64,000 nt of DNA from Tenacibaculum soleae (GCF_001693415.1 NZ_MAKX01000001.1:824047-888046), one strand, 5' to 3'; positions 25,512-34,006 are shown, numbered from the stretch's first letter. Numbers and translations are program-made. Notes: a model not told the origin generated them from the sequence alone.

Positions 25512-27077
25512 TTATAAAGTGTTTTCTAGCTCAAATACTTTTTGAAGCATTTTATCATCAATTTGATTTACTTTGTATAAACCTTCATCGCTAAAAAGTT
25601 CGCGAGCAATTATTGTTTTTAAATTCTTTTTAAGCTGTGTTTTGGTTTTTGATGAAAGTTTGTAGCTTTTTAATTTTTTTAAAAAACTAGTTAATACTTC
25701 ATTATTTAAATCAAACTCTTTAATAAAGTTTTCTACTGAGGTGTTTGCAAGTTTCTTACGATTTGTATCAACGTAATTAAAAGCAAAATCGTTTAAAGGT
25801 CTAAAAAATATGGTTGGTATGTAGGTTGCCGTATCAACGGCTACAAAATAATCAGGAATAATACCTCCACCGCCATATACAATTTTACCTTTAGGTGTTG
25901 TAAATTTTAAGCTATCAATGGTTTTTATACTATCTCTATTAAATAATTCTCCATTAGAAAAACGATTTCTAATATCGCTTGCATAAATAGAAGAGGGATC
26001 TTCTTTTACGTATGGTTTTTGAATAGAGCGACCAGTTGGTGTGTAGTAACGAGCTGTTGTTAAGCGAACGGCAGAGCCATCACCTAAATCCATTTCTTGT
26101 TGCACTAACCCTTTACCAAAAGAACGACGACCGATGATTATTCCTTTATCATTATCTTGTAAAGCACCCGCAACAATCTCTGAGGCAGAAGCAGAGTTTT
26201 CATCAATTAAAACATACAAGCCTCCTTTTTCAAAATCTCCTTTTTCGGTAGCAAATGATTCATTAACATCTCCTTTATTATTTTTAGTGAATACAATTAA
26301 TTTATCATCTTCTAAAAACTCATCAACAATGCTATTGGCTATATCAATAAAGCCACCACCATTACCACGAAGATCAAGTACTAAATCGGTCATTCCTGTT
26401 TCTTTAAGAGCGTCTAAAGAAGCTTTAAATTCAATATAAGAGTTACGAGCGAAACGATTTAATTTTATGTATCCAATACTATCGTTTAACATATAAGCAA
26501 CATCAACACTTTTAATATTTACTTTGCCTCTGTTTATGGTTACATTAAAAATACTATCAGTTGTTTTTCTATAAATTTGTACATCAACCTTTGTATTTGG
26601 TTTGCCTTTTAAGGCTTTCATTATTTGTGAAGTTTGTAGCTTTTTGTTGTATAAAGTGTCGTTGTCGGCAAGTAAAATACGATCACCAGCTTTAATGCCT
26701 GCTTTAATACTTGGGCCACCTTTTATAGGTGAAATAACGGTAATGGTATCGCCAATCATGCGGAATTGAACTCCAATACCTACAAAATTACCTTGCATGT
26801 TTTCGGTAACTAATTGTAGGTTTTCTTTAGGAATGTATACTGAGTGCGGATCTAGTTTGTCTAACATTTCTTTAATAGCTCCGTCTAATAAATCATCAGT
26901 ATTTACATTATCAACATAATCACTTTGAATATAATCAATGAGTCGTTTTATTTTTTTTTCGTTAGATGAATTTTTGCTAATCAAATTAGCGGTATTTCCG
27001 TTACTGAAAAAAGTTCCGATAAGAATACCAAAAACAACTGCAATTGAAAAATATATAGGTAAATTATTCTTGTTCAT
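25512..27077 (-). CDS. S41 family C-terminal processing peptidase
   Basis: A roughly 521-residue peptidase. One N-terminal membrane helix or signal (FSIAVVFGILIGTFF) is followed by a helical region, a PDZ domain (about 85-170: GIGVQFRMIGDTITVISPI, AGDRILLADND) and the S41 protease core. The core has the catalytic Ser in ENSASASEIVAGALQD and Lys in RSFGKGLVQQ. It probably degrades periplasmic proteins with exposed C-termini. The frame opens at 27101, but the ATG at 27077 (MNKNNLPIYF) is preferred because the extra eight residues precede the signal. It overlaps the end of the dCMP deaminase gene by 14 nt, so the two are coupled. Confidence 0.92.
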   Translation of the reverse strand: MNKNNLPIYFSIAVVFGILIGTFFSNGNTANLISKNSSNEKKIKRLIDYIQSDYVDNVNTDDLLDGAIKEMLDKLDPHSVYIPKENLQLVTENMQGNFVGIGVQFRMIGDTITVISPIKGGPSIKAGIKAGDRILLADNDTLYNKKLQTSQIMKALKGKPNTKVDVQIYRKTTDSIFNVTINRGKVNIKSVDVAYMLNDSIGYIKLNRFARNSYIEFKASLDALKETGMTDLVLDLRGNGGGFIDIANSIVDEFLEDDKLIVFTKNNKGDVNESFATEKGDFEKGGLYVLIDENSASASEIVAGALQDNDKGIIIGRRSFGKGLVQQEMDLGDGSAVRLTTARYYTPTGRSIQKPYVKEDPSSIYASDIRNRFSNGELFNRDSIKTIDSLKFTTPKGKIVYGGGGIIPDYFVAVDTATYIPTIFFRPLNDFAFNYVDTNRKKLANTSVENFIKEFDLNNEVLTSFLKKLKSYKLSSKTKTQLKKNLKTIIARELFSDEGLYKVNQIDDKMLQKVFELENTL

Positions 27078-27492
27078 AAGGTAAATAAGTAAGTTCAACA
27101 CCTGCTTTTTCTAAAAAATCAATACCAGAAGAATCTTTGTAGGCTTCTGCATAAACTACCCGTTTTATGCCTGATTGGTGTATTAGTTTACTGCATTGTT
27201 GGCAAGGTGAAAGAGTAATGTATAAAGTAGCTCCGGCACATGATTGTGTTGATGCGGCAACTTTTAAGATAGCATTTGCTTCGGCATGTAAAACATACCA
27301 TTTTGTATAACCTTCTTCATCTTCACAATAATTTTCAAAACCAGACGGCGTACCATTATATCCGTCAGAAATAATCATACGGTCTTTAACAATTATTGCG
27401 CCTACTTGTTTGCGTTTGCAATGTGATAGTTTACCCCATTCTTGCGCCATTTTTAAATAAGCCTTGTCGTACTTTAATTGTTTTTTGTTCAA
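27064..27492 (-). CDS. dCMP deaminase family protein
   Basis: A 142-residue zinc deaminase that probably converts dCMP to dUMP for thymidylate synthesis. The Zn ligands are seen in VLHAEANAI (HAE) and LSPCQQCSKLIHQSG (PCxxC). Also visible are KRKQVGAIIVKD and ISDGYNGTPSG, which belong to the dCMP/ComEB-type deaminases. The S41 peptidase gene follows and overlaps by 14 nt. Confidence 0.93.
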   Translation of the reverse strand: MNKKQLKYDKAYLKMAQEWGKLSHCKRKQVGAIIVKDRMIISDGYNGTPSGFENYCEDEEGYTKWYVLHAEANAILKVAASTQSCAGATLYITLSPCQQCSKLIHQSGIKRVVYAEAYKDSSGIDFLEKAGVELTYLPYEQE

Positions 27493-27552
27493 AATTAAAA
27501 ATTATGTGAGTTGCTAAGATAATTAGTTTTAAAAACTTGAGGCGTTAATTTT

Positions 27553-28134
27553 TTACCAAAAAACGCGGTTCATCATCATCTGAAAGGCAAACCCAATTAC
27601 GATTGATGAGATAATTAAAATCCAGTCGCGACGGTTTACACCAAATATTGATTGTACTAAGGTACCTACTAATAAGATTAATAAAACGATAATAATTTGA
27701 GCAGCTTCTACACCAATGGCAAATTCTAAAAGCGGAATTAACTTATCAGAACTTTTACCAATCATCATTTTAAAATAATTAGAAAATCCAAGTCCGTGAA
27801 TTAATCCGAAGAAAAGCGCGAAAAATAAGTTTTGATTTTCTTTACCAACAGATGCTTTTTTAGCGGTCAACACATTCATTAAACCAGTAATAAAAATAGT
27901 TAGCGGAATTAAAAATTCTATTAAATTGGCATTTATATTTAATATTCCGTAAGCTGATAAAGCCAAGGTTATAGAATGCCCAATAGTAAATAAGGTAATT
28001 AACCAAAGTACTTTAGTCCATTGTTTAAATTGGTAAACAACGGCTAATACGATTAAAAATAAAATGTGGTCGTAGGCTTTGATGTCTAACACATGAAATA
28101 AGCCCATTTTAAAGTAGAAAATAAATTCGTTCAT
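27553..28134 (-). CDS. HupE/UreJ family membrane protein
   Basis: A 193-residue integral membrane protein with about five to six hydrophobic segments. It begins with a FKMGLFHVLDIKAYDHILFLIVL segment (in parts), has WLITLFTIGHSITLALS and ends FGLIHGLGFSN followed by more helices. The His-rich helix faces (HVLDIKAYDHI, GHSI, LIHGLGF) are the typical HupE/UreJ pattern, associated with nickel or cobalt transport or with unknown functions in Bacteroidota. No urease or hydrogenase genes are nearby, so its role is open. It lies 9 nt after the Lrp-like regulator gene. Confidence 0.85.
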   Translation of the reverse strand: MNEFIFYFKMGLFHVLDIKAYDHILFLIVLAVVYQFKQWTKVLWLITLFTIGHSITLALSAYGILNINANLIEFLIPLTIFITGLMNVLTAKKASVGKENQNLFFALFFGLIHGLGFSNYFKMMIGKSSDKLIPLLEFAIGVEAAQIIIVLLILLVGTLVQSIFGVNRRDWILIISSIVIGFAFQMMMNRVFW

Positions 28135-28143
28135 TCGGGGTTT

Positions 28144-28605
28144 TTAAATTTTAATTTGTCGATCTATTTGTTGGTCTAAAGATATAAAAGTTTCGGTTCT
28201 TGATACTCCTTTTATGTTTTGAATATCTTTATTTAACAAATGCATTAAATCTTCGTTGTTTTTACACAGTATCTTAATGAAAATAGCGTAGTTACCAGTG
28301 GTATAATGGCTTTCAACAATTTCTGGAATTTCTTTTAAGCGTTTTATTGCTGATGAATACATGCTAGAAGAATCTAAAAACACCCCAACAAAGGCAGTGG
28401 TGTTGTACCCTAAAGCTTTGGGGTTTAATACCATCTTGTAACCATCAATTAAATTAGAAGCATCTAATTTTCGTAAACGTTGGTGTATGGCAGCGCCTGA
28501 AATTCCTACCTCACGTGCAATACTTAAAATAGGCGTACGTGCATCATTAACCAATCGTTTGATAATGATTTTATCAATCCCGTCAATCTTTAATTTTTTA
28601 GTCAT
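28144..28605 (-). CDS. Lrp/AsnC-family transcriptional regulator
   Basis: A 153-residue regulator with the N-terminal HTH of the family (DKIIIKRLVNDARTPILSIAREVGISGAAIHQRLRKL in parts) and the C-terminal RAM domain (GYNTTAFVGVFLDSS, SHYTTGNYAIFIKILC). The RAM domain binds amino acids or small ligands. It diverges from the DUF2975 operon. An inverted repeat AATTATC / GATAATT sits in the shared upstream region and may be its operator. Confidence 0.93.
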   Translation of the reverse strand: MTKKLKIDGIDKIIIKRLVNDARTPILSIAREVGISGAAIHQRLRKLDASNLIDGYKMVLNPKALGYNTTAFVGVFLDSSSMYSSAIKRLKEIPEIVESHYTTGNYAIFIKILCKNNEDLMHLLNKDIQNIKGVSRTETFISLDQQIDRQIKI

Positions 28606-28627
28606 ACAGCAAAAATAAGAAATCTTT

Positions 28628-28669
28628 AATTATCAAATAAAAATAAAAAATTATTGTTTTTCGATAATT
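28628..28669. promoter_or_regulatory. candidate Lrp-type inverted repeat
   Basis: AATTATC at 28628-28634 and its complement GATAATT at 28663-28669 frame a 28-nt spacer, between the Lrp-like gene and the DUF2975 promoter. The right arm lies inside the -33/-7 spacer. The match is short and AT-rich, so it could be chance. Confidence 0.3.
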
Positions 28670-28681
28670 TAATTATATTTG
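28654..28681 (+). promoter_or_regulatory. promoter of the DUF2975-HTH operon
   Basis: TTG at 28654-28656 and TATATTTG at 28674-28681 are spaced by 17 nt, a strong match to the Bacteroidota -33/-7 pattern. It implies a 5' leader of about 115 nt, which contains the palindromic repeat at 28736-28756. Confidence 0.65.
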
Positions 28682-28735
28682 TAGTGTAAATGATTTCAGA
28701 ATCACATTCTTTTAGTAAATCATAGTTGTGATGAA

Positions 28736-28756
28736 AACCTGAAACAAGTTCTGGTT
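28736..28756 (-). repeat. dispersed palindromic element, copy 1
   Basis: On the minus strand this 21-nt stretch agrees at 20 of 21 positions with 54094-54114, and similarity continues on both sides to 26 of 29. It folds into a hairpin around GAACTTGTTTCAG. It lies in the 5' leader of the DUF2975 operon. Confidence 0.7.
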
Positions 28757-28804
28757 GATGTAACCTAAATTATTAAACATACATATAGAAACAAAAAATA
28801 TAAA

Positions 28805-29320
28805 ATGAAAACAGCAAGAATATTAAAAATTATGAAGTTCTTTTCATGGTTTGCATTTATCGGATTGATGATTAAAACAGGAACAATTTTAGTAACTTAT
28901 TTGTTAAGTATTAATGATTCAGAATTTTCGAAAAATATTTATGAAGGCATGAATCTTTTTGAATATAGAGAGTATAGTTTCGTACAATATTCATTTATCA
29001 TTGGTTATAAAATATTGCTTTATGCAGCCGAGGCTTATATTGCATTTTTAGTAATTAAATTGCTTAAAAAGTTAAATATAAAGCTTCCATTTAATAACGA
29101 TGTTCAAAAGTTGATGCAACAAATAAGTTATGGTATTTTTTATTTATGGATTTTAGCAATTGTACATAATACACATATGCAATTGATTGGAAAAAAACAC
29201 GGATTTGAAATGTATTTATTTTCAAGTGATTTTGTTTTCTTATCCATCGTTATTTTCATTTTTGCACAAATTGTAAAACGAGGGATTGAAATTCAATCAG
29301 AAAACGACTTAACAATATAA
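28805..29320 (+). CDS. DUF2975 domain-containing membrane protein
   Basis: A 171-residue protein with four hydrophobic segments (about 13-35, 60-85, 105-125, 138-160), matching the DUF2975 layout. The C-terminal tail is FAQIVKRGIEIQSENDLTI, the usual DUF2975 ending. Its neighbour has the same ENDLTI tail. DUF2975 proteins are generally found next to a small HTH regulator of the YozG type, as here. The function is unknown; a ligand-sensing membrane role is inferred. Confidence 0.85.
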   Translation: MKTARILKIMKFFSWFAFIGLMIKTGTILVTYLLSINDSEFSKNIYEGMNLFEYREYSFVQYSFIIGYKILLYAAEAYIAFLVIKLLKKLNIKLPFNNDVQKLMQQISYGIFYLWILAIVHNTHMQLIGKKHGFEMYLFSSDFVFLSIVIFIFAQIVKRGIEIQSENDLTI

Positions 29321-29323
29321 ATT

Positions 29324-29827
29324 ATGAGAAAGATAAAAGCACTTAAAAGTATAGCAGTATCGTTATTTGTGATAATTCTATTGTGGTTTATACTGGATAA
29401 TTTTTTAGTAATACTTGCTTTATTATTTGAAAAAGATGTTTTGCATTTAGGGCATTTTGATGGAGATTCACCTTCAAGTTTTTTGAAAATAGTGATTTTG
29501 ATAAAAATTATAGCATCAGGCTTGTTTATTTACGGCTCTTCGTTTTTGATTAGAGTTATGTTATTAAAAGATGTAATGGATTATTTTAATAATAAAGTTT
29601 CGCTTTTTCTTTTTAAAGCGGGGAAGTTTCTAATTATCTCTAACGTCGTAACTTTCTTTTTAAACTTCACGGCATTTTTTATTAATACTGAATATTTAAT
29701 TTATTACAGCGGAAATTCTAAATACTTATCATTATTAATGGTGGTTTTTGGTTTGTTTTTAATGATATTTAGTAAGGTGTTAAAACAAGGAAATCAAATA
29801 AAACAAGAAAACGATTTAACAATATAA
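29324..29827 (+). CDS. DUF2975 domain-containing membrane protein, second copy
   Basis: A 167-residue paralogue of the preceding protein with four membrane segments (about 10-32, 50-75, 95-118, 128-150). It ends KQGNQIKQENDLTI, so the C-terminal motif E-N-D-L-T-I is shared. The gene starts 3 nt after the first DUF2975 gene and ends 2 nt before the HTH gene, making a compact three-gene unit. The two copies differ widely outside the tail, so the duplication is old or the pair forms a heteromer. Confidence 0.82.
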   Translation: MRKIKALKSIAVSLFVIILLWFILDNFLVILALLFEKDVLHLGHFDGDSPSSFLKIVILIKIIASGLFIYGSSFLIRVMLLKDVMDYFNNKVSLFLFKAGKFLIISNVVTFFLNFTAFFINTEYLIYYSGNSKYLSLLMVVFGLFLMIFSKVLKQGNQIKQENDLTI

Positions 29828-29829
29828 CT

Positions 29830-30036
29830 ATGCCAATAATTGTAAATTTAGATGTAATGCTTGCTAAACGCAAGATGAAAAGCAAAGACTTGGCAGAGAT
29901 TGTAGGTATAACTACGGCAAATTTATCTATCTTAAAATCAGGAAAAGCCAAGGCGATTCGGTTTTCAACCTTAGAAGCAATTTGTAAAGCATTGGATTGT
30001 CAACCTGCAGATATTTTAGAATTTTTAGAAAACTAA
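29830..30036 (+). CDS. small Cro/C1-type HTH regulator (YozG-like)
   Basis: A 68-residue DNA-binding protein with a single HTH (SKDLAEIVGITTANLSILKSGK at about 18-39, read in parts) and a typical ALDCQPADILEF C-terminus. It is the third gene of the DUF2975 unit. YozG-like regulators normally pair with DUF2975 proteins, so it probably regulates this operon in response to the membrane partners. umuC follows 27 nt downstream. Confidence 0.9.
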   Translation: MPIIVNLDVMLAKRKMKSKDLAEIVGITTANLSILKSGKAKAIRFSTLEAICKALDCQPADILEFLEN

Positions 30037-30063
30037 AACCACATATGTATTACCTTTACAACT

Positions 30064-31320
30064 ATGTATGCATTGGTAGATTGTAATAATTTTTATGCCT
30101 CTTGCGAACGGGTTTTTAATCCGAATTTGCAACACAAACCCGTCGCTATTTTAAGTAATAACGATGGTTGTGTAATTTCGATGAGCGACGAAGCTAAAAA
30201 ATTACAACTTCCGTTTGGTGCACCAATTTTTAAATGGAATCAGTTTTGTAAGAATAATAATATAACCGTATTATCTTCTAACTATCCGTTATATGGCGAT
30301 ATGAGTGCACGTGTTATGAAAATATTGGAAGAGTTTTCGCCAGATATTGAAGTGTATTCTATTGATGAAGCTTTCCTGCAATTTAAAGGTTTTGAAAATT
30401 ATAATTTAGAAGAACACGGAACGCAAATACGAAGTAGAGTTTTACAATGGACGGGAATTCCGACTTGCGTAGGTGTTGCACCAACCAAAGCATTAACCAA
30501 AATAGCTAACAAAATTGCGCGTAAATACCCGAAGGAAACAAAAGGAGTGTATGTCATCGATTCTGAAGATAAAAGAATAAAAGCGTTAAAATGGACAGCT
30601 ATAGAAAATGTTTGGGGAATAGGAAACCGTTTAGCAAAAAAACTAAAAACAAAAGGTTGTGTAAAAGCCTACGATTTTACACAGTTAGATGATAATTGGG
30701 TGCGTAAAAATTTATCAATTACGGTTTGGAAATTGAAAAAAGACTTAGAAGGAAATTCTAAAATTTTGTTAGACGAGCCGGTAACCAAAAAAGCAATTGC
30801 AACGACCCGAAGTTTCGAATATACTTTTTCAGATATCGATAATATAAAAGAGCGAATTTCTACGTTTGCATCAAGTTGTGCCGAAAAATTACGTAAGCAA
30901 AACTCAAGTTGCCATATGGTTATGGTAACTTTACATAGCGATCGTCATAAAAAAAATAGTGAGCAACATAGGGCAAGCAGAACGGTAGTTTTTTCATATC
31001 CAACAAATTCAACGTTAACTATTAGCAAAAGTGCAGTAGAAGCGGTTAAAACTATTTTTAAAAAAGGGGTAAAATATAAAAGAGCAGGAGTTATTGTAAC
31101 AGGGTTGGTTCCGTCGGATAATTATCAAATAAATATGTTTGCTGCTGAAAATCCGAAGCATAAACCGTTAATGCAAGCTATTGATAAAATAAATCGGACT
31201 TTTAAGTCAGATAAGGTTAAATTAGCAAATCAAGATTTACAACGAACTTGGAAAATGCGTCAAGAACGATTGTCGCCAAAGTACACTACTAATATTAACG
31301 ATATTATTACGGTAAAATAA
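30064..31320 (+). CDS. umuC: Y-family DNA polymerase UmuC-like
   Basis: A 418-residue error-prone polymerase of the UmuC/ImpB branch. The catalytic elements are YALVDCNNFYASCERVFNP at the N-terminus (metal-binding Asp), VAILSNNDGCVISMS, and YSIDEAFLQF near residues 98-107. The C-terminus continues with the little-finger region and the UmuC-type KSDKVKLANQDLQRTWKMRQERLSPKYTT (in parts). It copies damaged DNA together with UmuD'. It precedes umuD by 4 nt, the reverse of the E. coli order. Confidence 0.96.
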   Translation: MYALVDCNNFYASCERVFNPNLQHKPVAILSNNDGCVISMSDEAKKLQLPFGAPIFKWNQFCKNNNITVLSSNYPLYGDMSARVMKILEEFSPDIEVYSIDEAFLQFKGFENYNLEEHGTQIRSRVLQWTGIPTCVGVAPTKALTKIANKIARKYPKETKGVYVIDSEDKRIKALKWTAIENVWGIGNRLAKKLKTKGCVKAYDFTQLDDNWVRKNLSITVWKLKKDLEGNSKILLDEPVTKKAIATTRSFEYTFSDIDNIKERISTFASSCAEKLRKQNSSCHMVMVTLHSDRHKKNSEQHRASRTVVFSYPTNSTLTISKSAVEAVKTIFKKGVKYKRAGVIVTGLVPSDNYQINMFAAENPKHKPLMQAIDKINRTFKSDKVKLANQDLQRTWKMRQERLSPKYTTNINDIITVK

Positions 31321-31324
31321 ATTT

Positions 31325-31762
31325 ATGAACACATCAGAAACATTAACTTTTTTTTCGCCCAAAGAAATGGGAAAAGTTGAGGGAACAATTTTTAAAGATA
31401 TAGGTATTTCTGCCGGATTTCCTTCGCCTGCGGATGATTTTAGAGAAACACGTATTTCGTTAGATGAAGAGTTAATTCGTAATAAAGAAGCTACCTTTTT
31501 TGCCAAAGTTAGTGGGCAATCTATGATTGGTGCTGGTTTAGATGATAATGACTTACTGGTAATTGATAGAAGTATAGCGCCAGAAAATAACAAAATAGCT
31601 GTTTGCTTTTTAGATGGAGAGTTTACGGTAAAACGTTTAAGAGTAACAAAAGATGAAGTTTGGTTACAGCCTGAAAATCCAGACTATCCAATCATAAAAA
31701 TTACCGAAGAAAATAATTTTGTTATCTGGGGGATTGTTACCAGTGTAATAAAAAAAGTATAA
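31325..31762 (+). CDS. umuD: UmuD-like autoproteolytic translesion subunit
   Basis: A 145-residue S24 peptidase. It has an N-terminal self-cleavage site Ala30-Gly31 (ISAGFPSPADD), the nucleophile Ser66 in GQSMIGAG and the general-base Lys103 in FTVKRL. After cleavage, UmuD' joins UmuC to form the translesion polymerase. The residues are in place for a functional switch that depends on RecA. The gene follows umuC by 4 nt and is ended by a hairpin terminator. Confidence 0.95.
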   Translation: MNTSETLTFFSPKEMGKVEGTIFKDIGISAGFPSPADDFRETRISLDEELIRNKEATFFAKVSGQSMIGAGLDDNDLLVIDRSIAPENNKIAVCFLDGEFTVKRLRVTKDEVWLQPENPDYPIIKITEENNFVIWGIVTSVIKKV

Positions 31763-31767
31763 AAAAA

Positions 31768-31792
31768 AACCAGCAAATTTGCTGGATTTTTT
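31768..31792 (+). terminator. terminator after umuCD
   Basis: CCAGCAAATTTGCTGG at 31770-31785 is a perfect palindrome, followed by a T-rich tail. It ends the umuC-umuD pair and faces the convergent bacilliredoxin gene. Confidence 0.8.
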
Positions 31793-31813
31793 TATTGTTT
31801 TTAGTGCGAATTA

Positions 31814-32227
31814 TTATTCACAAAACTCATCGTAAGCTCCTGCTAAATTTTGAGCAATAGCTTGTGCAGAGTGTCCTTCAATATGATGACGCTCTAACAT
31901 GTGTACTAAATTACCATCTTTAAATAAAGCAATAGCAGGTGACGATGGAGGAAAAGGAATCATGTGTTCTCTCGCTCTAGCAGTAGATTCTTTTTCAACA
32001 CCTGCAAAAACAGTTGTTAAATTTGTTGGCGTTTTATCAGCTCCTAAAGAAGCGATTGCTCCTGGTCTTGCAGTACCAGCTGCACAACCACAAACAGAGT
32101 TTACCATTACTAATGTTGTTCCTTTTTTAGCTAAAGCATTGTCAACATCTTCAGCAGTATATAAAGCGTCAAAACCTGCGTCAATTAACTGATCGCGCAT
32201 TGGTTTTACTAATTCTTCTGGGTACAT
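31814..32227 (-). CDS. BrxA/BrxB-family bacilliredoxin
   Basis: A 137-residue thioredoxin-like protein with the CGC redox motif at Cys46-Gly-Cys48 (NSVCGCAAGTARP). The start MYPEELVKPMRDQL and the end GHSAQAIAQNLAGAYDEFC match the family. In Firmicutes these proteins remove bacillithiol from mixed disulfides. In Bacteroidota the same family is common, and bacillithiol-type thiols are also known in some. It is monocistronic on the minus strand. Confidence 0.94.
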   Translation of the reverse strand: MYPEELVKPMRDQLIDAGFDALYTAEDVDNALAKKGTTLVMVNSVCGCAAGTARPGAIASLGADKTPTNLTTVFAGVEKESTARAREHMIPFPPSSPAIALFKDGNLVHMLERHHIEGHSAQAIAQNLAGAYDEFCE

Positions 32228-32345
32228 AATTTCTAATTAAATAATTTAAAGCAAAGATACTTTATTTAAAACCAACAATCAAGCGAAAACAAATGCTACT
32301 TTTTGTAAAGACTTAATAGTATATTTACAGCTTTAAAATTTAAGA

Positions 32346-33104
32346 ATGGGAAAATTTGCAAAATGGCTTGGTGCCGGGGCAGGATTTACAATGGGTGGCC
32401 CAATAGGTGCTATTATAGGGTTTGCAGTTGGTAGTTTTATAGATGGAGTTTCGATAGAAGATTTTACAAAAGAACAGCAAGAATATCAAAGGCGGTCAGA
32501 ACCACAACGAAGAGGAAGAGCTACCTCTGGCGATTTTGAAATAACCTTATTGATTTTAGCTTCTGTAGTAATAAAAGCTGACGGAAAAATAGATCAGCGA
32601 GAGTTAGATTATGTGCGCATGCATTTTGTAAAAATGTATGGGAAAGAACGTGCTAATCATGCGTTTAAATTATTTAACGGAATTATTAAGAAGCAAATCT
32701 CTACACGTCAGGTGTGTTTGCAAATCCGTCAACACATGTCGCATTCTTCACGTTTGCAGCTGTTACACTTTTTATTCGGAATAGCTAAGGCGGACGGACA
32801 AGTAACAGCGTCTGAAGAAGAAGAAATTAGAAAAATTTCGAGCTATTTATATATCAACGAGTATGATTATTCATCAATAAAAGCTATGTTTTATAACGAA
32901 GTTGATGGTGCTTATAAGATGTTAGAAATAACAAAATCAGCTACCAATGATGAGTTAAAAAAGGCTTACAGAAAAATGGCTAAAAAATACCACCCTGATA
33001 AATTAGAAGGTTTAGGAGAGGAACATAAAGAGGGCGCTAAAGAAAAATTTCAAAACATTCAAGCAGCCTACGAACAAATAAAAAAAGAACGTGGACTTGC
33101 TTAA
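32346..33104 (+). CDS. TerB/DnaJ-domain protein (DjlA-like)
   Basis: A 252-residue protein. The N-terminus is a glycine-rich membrane-associating segment ([21 protein letters not shown] in parts, about 10-31). A TerB-type helical domain follows (about 60-180) with [18 protein letters not shown] and [17 protein letters not shown], and a J-domain is last, with [12 protein letters not shown] (HPD near residue 216). This is the DjlA-like arrangement; the J-domain would recruit DnaK at the membrane. Confidence 0.9.
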   Translation: MGKFAKWLGAGAGFTMGGPIGAIIGFAVGSFIDGVSIEDFTKEQQEYQRRSEPQRRGRATSGDFEITLLILASVVIKADGKIDQRELDYVRMHFVKMYGKERANHAFKLFNGIIKKQISTRQVCLQIRQHMSHSSRLQLLHFLFGIAKADGQVTASEEEEIRKISSYLYINEYDYSSIKAMFYNEVDGAYKMLEITKSATNDELKKAYRKMAKKYHPDKLEGLGEEHKEGAKEKFQNIQAAYEQIKKERGLA

Positions 33105-33180
33105 TTTTTAGATGTTATTAATTATTTATAACAATCAATTGAGGCTTTGTGTTGGGGCGTCTTGTCTATTTTTTTTGATG

Positions 33181-33224
33181 AGTTTTATTTAAGTTTTATT
33201 TAAGCTTTATTTAAGTTGTATTGT
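33181..33224 (+). repeat. 11-bp tandem repeat upstream of the Roadblock-like operon
   Basis: Units AGTTTTATTTA, AGTTTTATTTA, AGCTTTATTTA and a degenerate AGTTGTATTGT follow each other without gaps. The period is about one helical turn. The array ends just before the -7 element at 33226. Confidence 0.7.
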
Positions 33225-33225
33225 T

Positions 33226-33233
33226 TAAATTTG
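33226..33233 (+). promoter_or_regulatory. -7 element of the Roadblock-like operon
   Basis: TAAATTTG is a perfect TANNTTTG match 46 nt upstream of the first small gene. The usual -33 position falls inside the 11-bp tandem repeat, which contains no good TTG there. Confidence 0.5.
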
Positions 33234-33279
33234 CGCTTTAAAATTAACTTTATCCAATCAATAAAATTTAATATAAAGT

Positions 33280-33612
33280 ATGAACTTAGAAGAGTTGTAT
33301 AAAAAGACAAAATCTAAAGCTATAATTTTAATTGATAAAAATGGAGAGATTGTTAAGTCTTATAGCGATGTTAATTATGAGAAGGCTGAAGATTTTTCTG
33401 CTGTTACAATGGTGGTGTCTAATATGTTAGATAATTTTTTCACAGAAGTGTTGTTAATAAAACCACTTACAGAAATGATTATTAAAACAGAAAAACATCA
33501 TTTTTATATAACAAAATGTGACGCTGATCATGTTTTGTGTGTCTTATCTGATAGTGCAATTAATACAAGTTTAATAAGTCTTTCTTTAAAAAAGATAAAT
33601 TTTATAAAATAA
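33280..33612 (+). CDS. small Roadblock/LC7-like protein A
   Basis: A 110-residue cytoplasmic protein with no signal or membrane segment. The pattern is that of Roadblock/LC7 proteins: an N-terminal helix, then IILIDKNGEIVKSYSD (strand-turn-strand with a central DKNG), a long helix with AVTMVVSNMLDNFF, then IIKTEKHHFYITKCDADHVLCVLSDS (paired strands) and a last helix. Roadblock proteins such as MglB regulate Ras-like GTPases and polarity, but no such GTPase gene is nearby. It is the first of three tightly linked small genes. The family call is from sequence pattern only. Confidence 0.5.
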   Translation: MNLEELYKKTKSKAIILIDKNGEIVKSYSDVNYEKAEDFSAVTMVVSNMLDNFFTEVLLIKPLTEMIIKTEKHHFYITKCDADHVLCVLSDSAINTSLISLSLKKINFIK

Positions 33613-33631
33613 ATAATAAAAACCAATTAAA

Positions 33632-34006
33632 ATGACAGAAATTTTAAACGAACTAGTAAAGAATATAAGTAAAAATGTTCCTGGTTATGTTGCTTTAAGT
33701 GTTACTGAAATTGAGACAGGACAAACATTAGTAGCGGACAGTTCGGACAGTAGTTTTGATGTTAATTTAGCTTCTGCTTATAATTTAGAAGTTGTAAAAG
33801 CAAAATTAAGTGCAATTGAGGTTTTAGGAATAGATGAAGAAATTAAAGACATCACCATTACCCTAACTAGTCAAATACATATTATAAATATAGCGCCAAG
33901 TGGTGGATACTTTATTTATTTAGCTATTGACTCTAGTAAAGCAAATATAGCAATTACGAAAACGTTATTGAATAAATATAAAGCTCAATTAAACGATGCC
34001 ATATAA
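33632..34006 (+). CDS. small Roadblock/LC7-like protein B
   Basis: A 124-residue protein with the Roadblock-like layout. It begins EILNELVKNISKNVPGYVALSVTEIETGQTLVADSS (in parts, the first helix and strand pair). A long helix follows, then ITITLTSQIHIINIAPSGGYFIYLAID (the second strand pair) and a final helix ANIAITKTLLNKY. No GTP-binding motif is seen in it. It is 19 nt behind protein A and overlaps the next gene by 11 nt. The two Roadblock-like proteins could form a heterodimer. The call is a pattern match, not a database result. Confidence 0.5.
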   Translation: MTEILNELVKNISKNVPGYVALSVTEIETGQTLVADSSDSSFDVNLASAYNLEVVKAKLSAIEVLGIDEEIKDITITLTSQIHIINIAPSGGYFIYLAIDSSKANIAITKTLLNKYKAQLNDAI

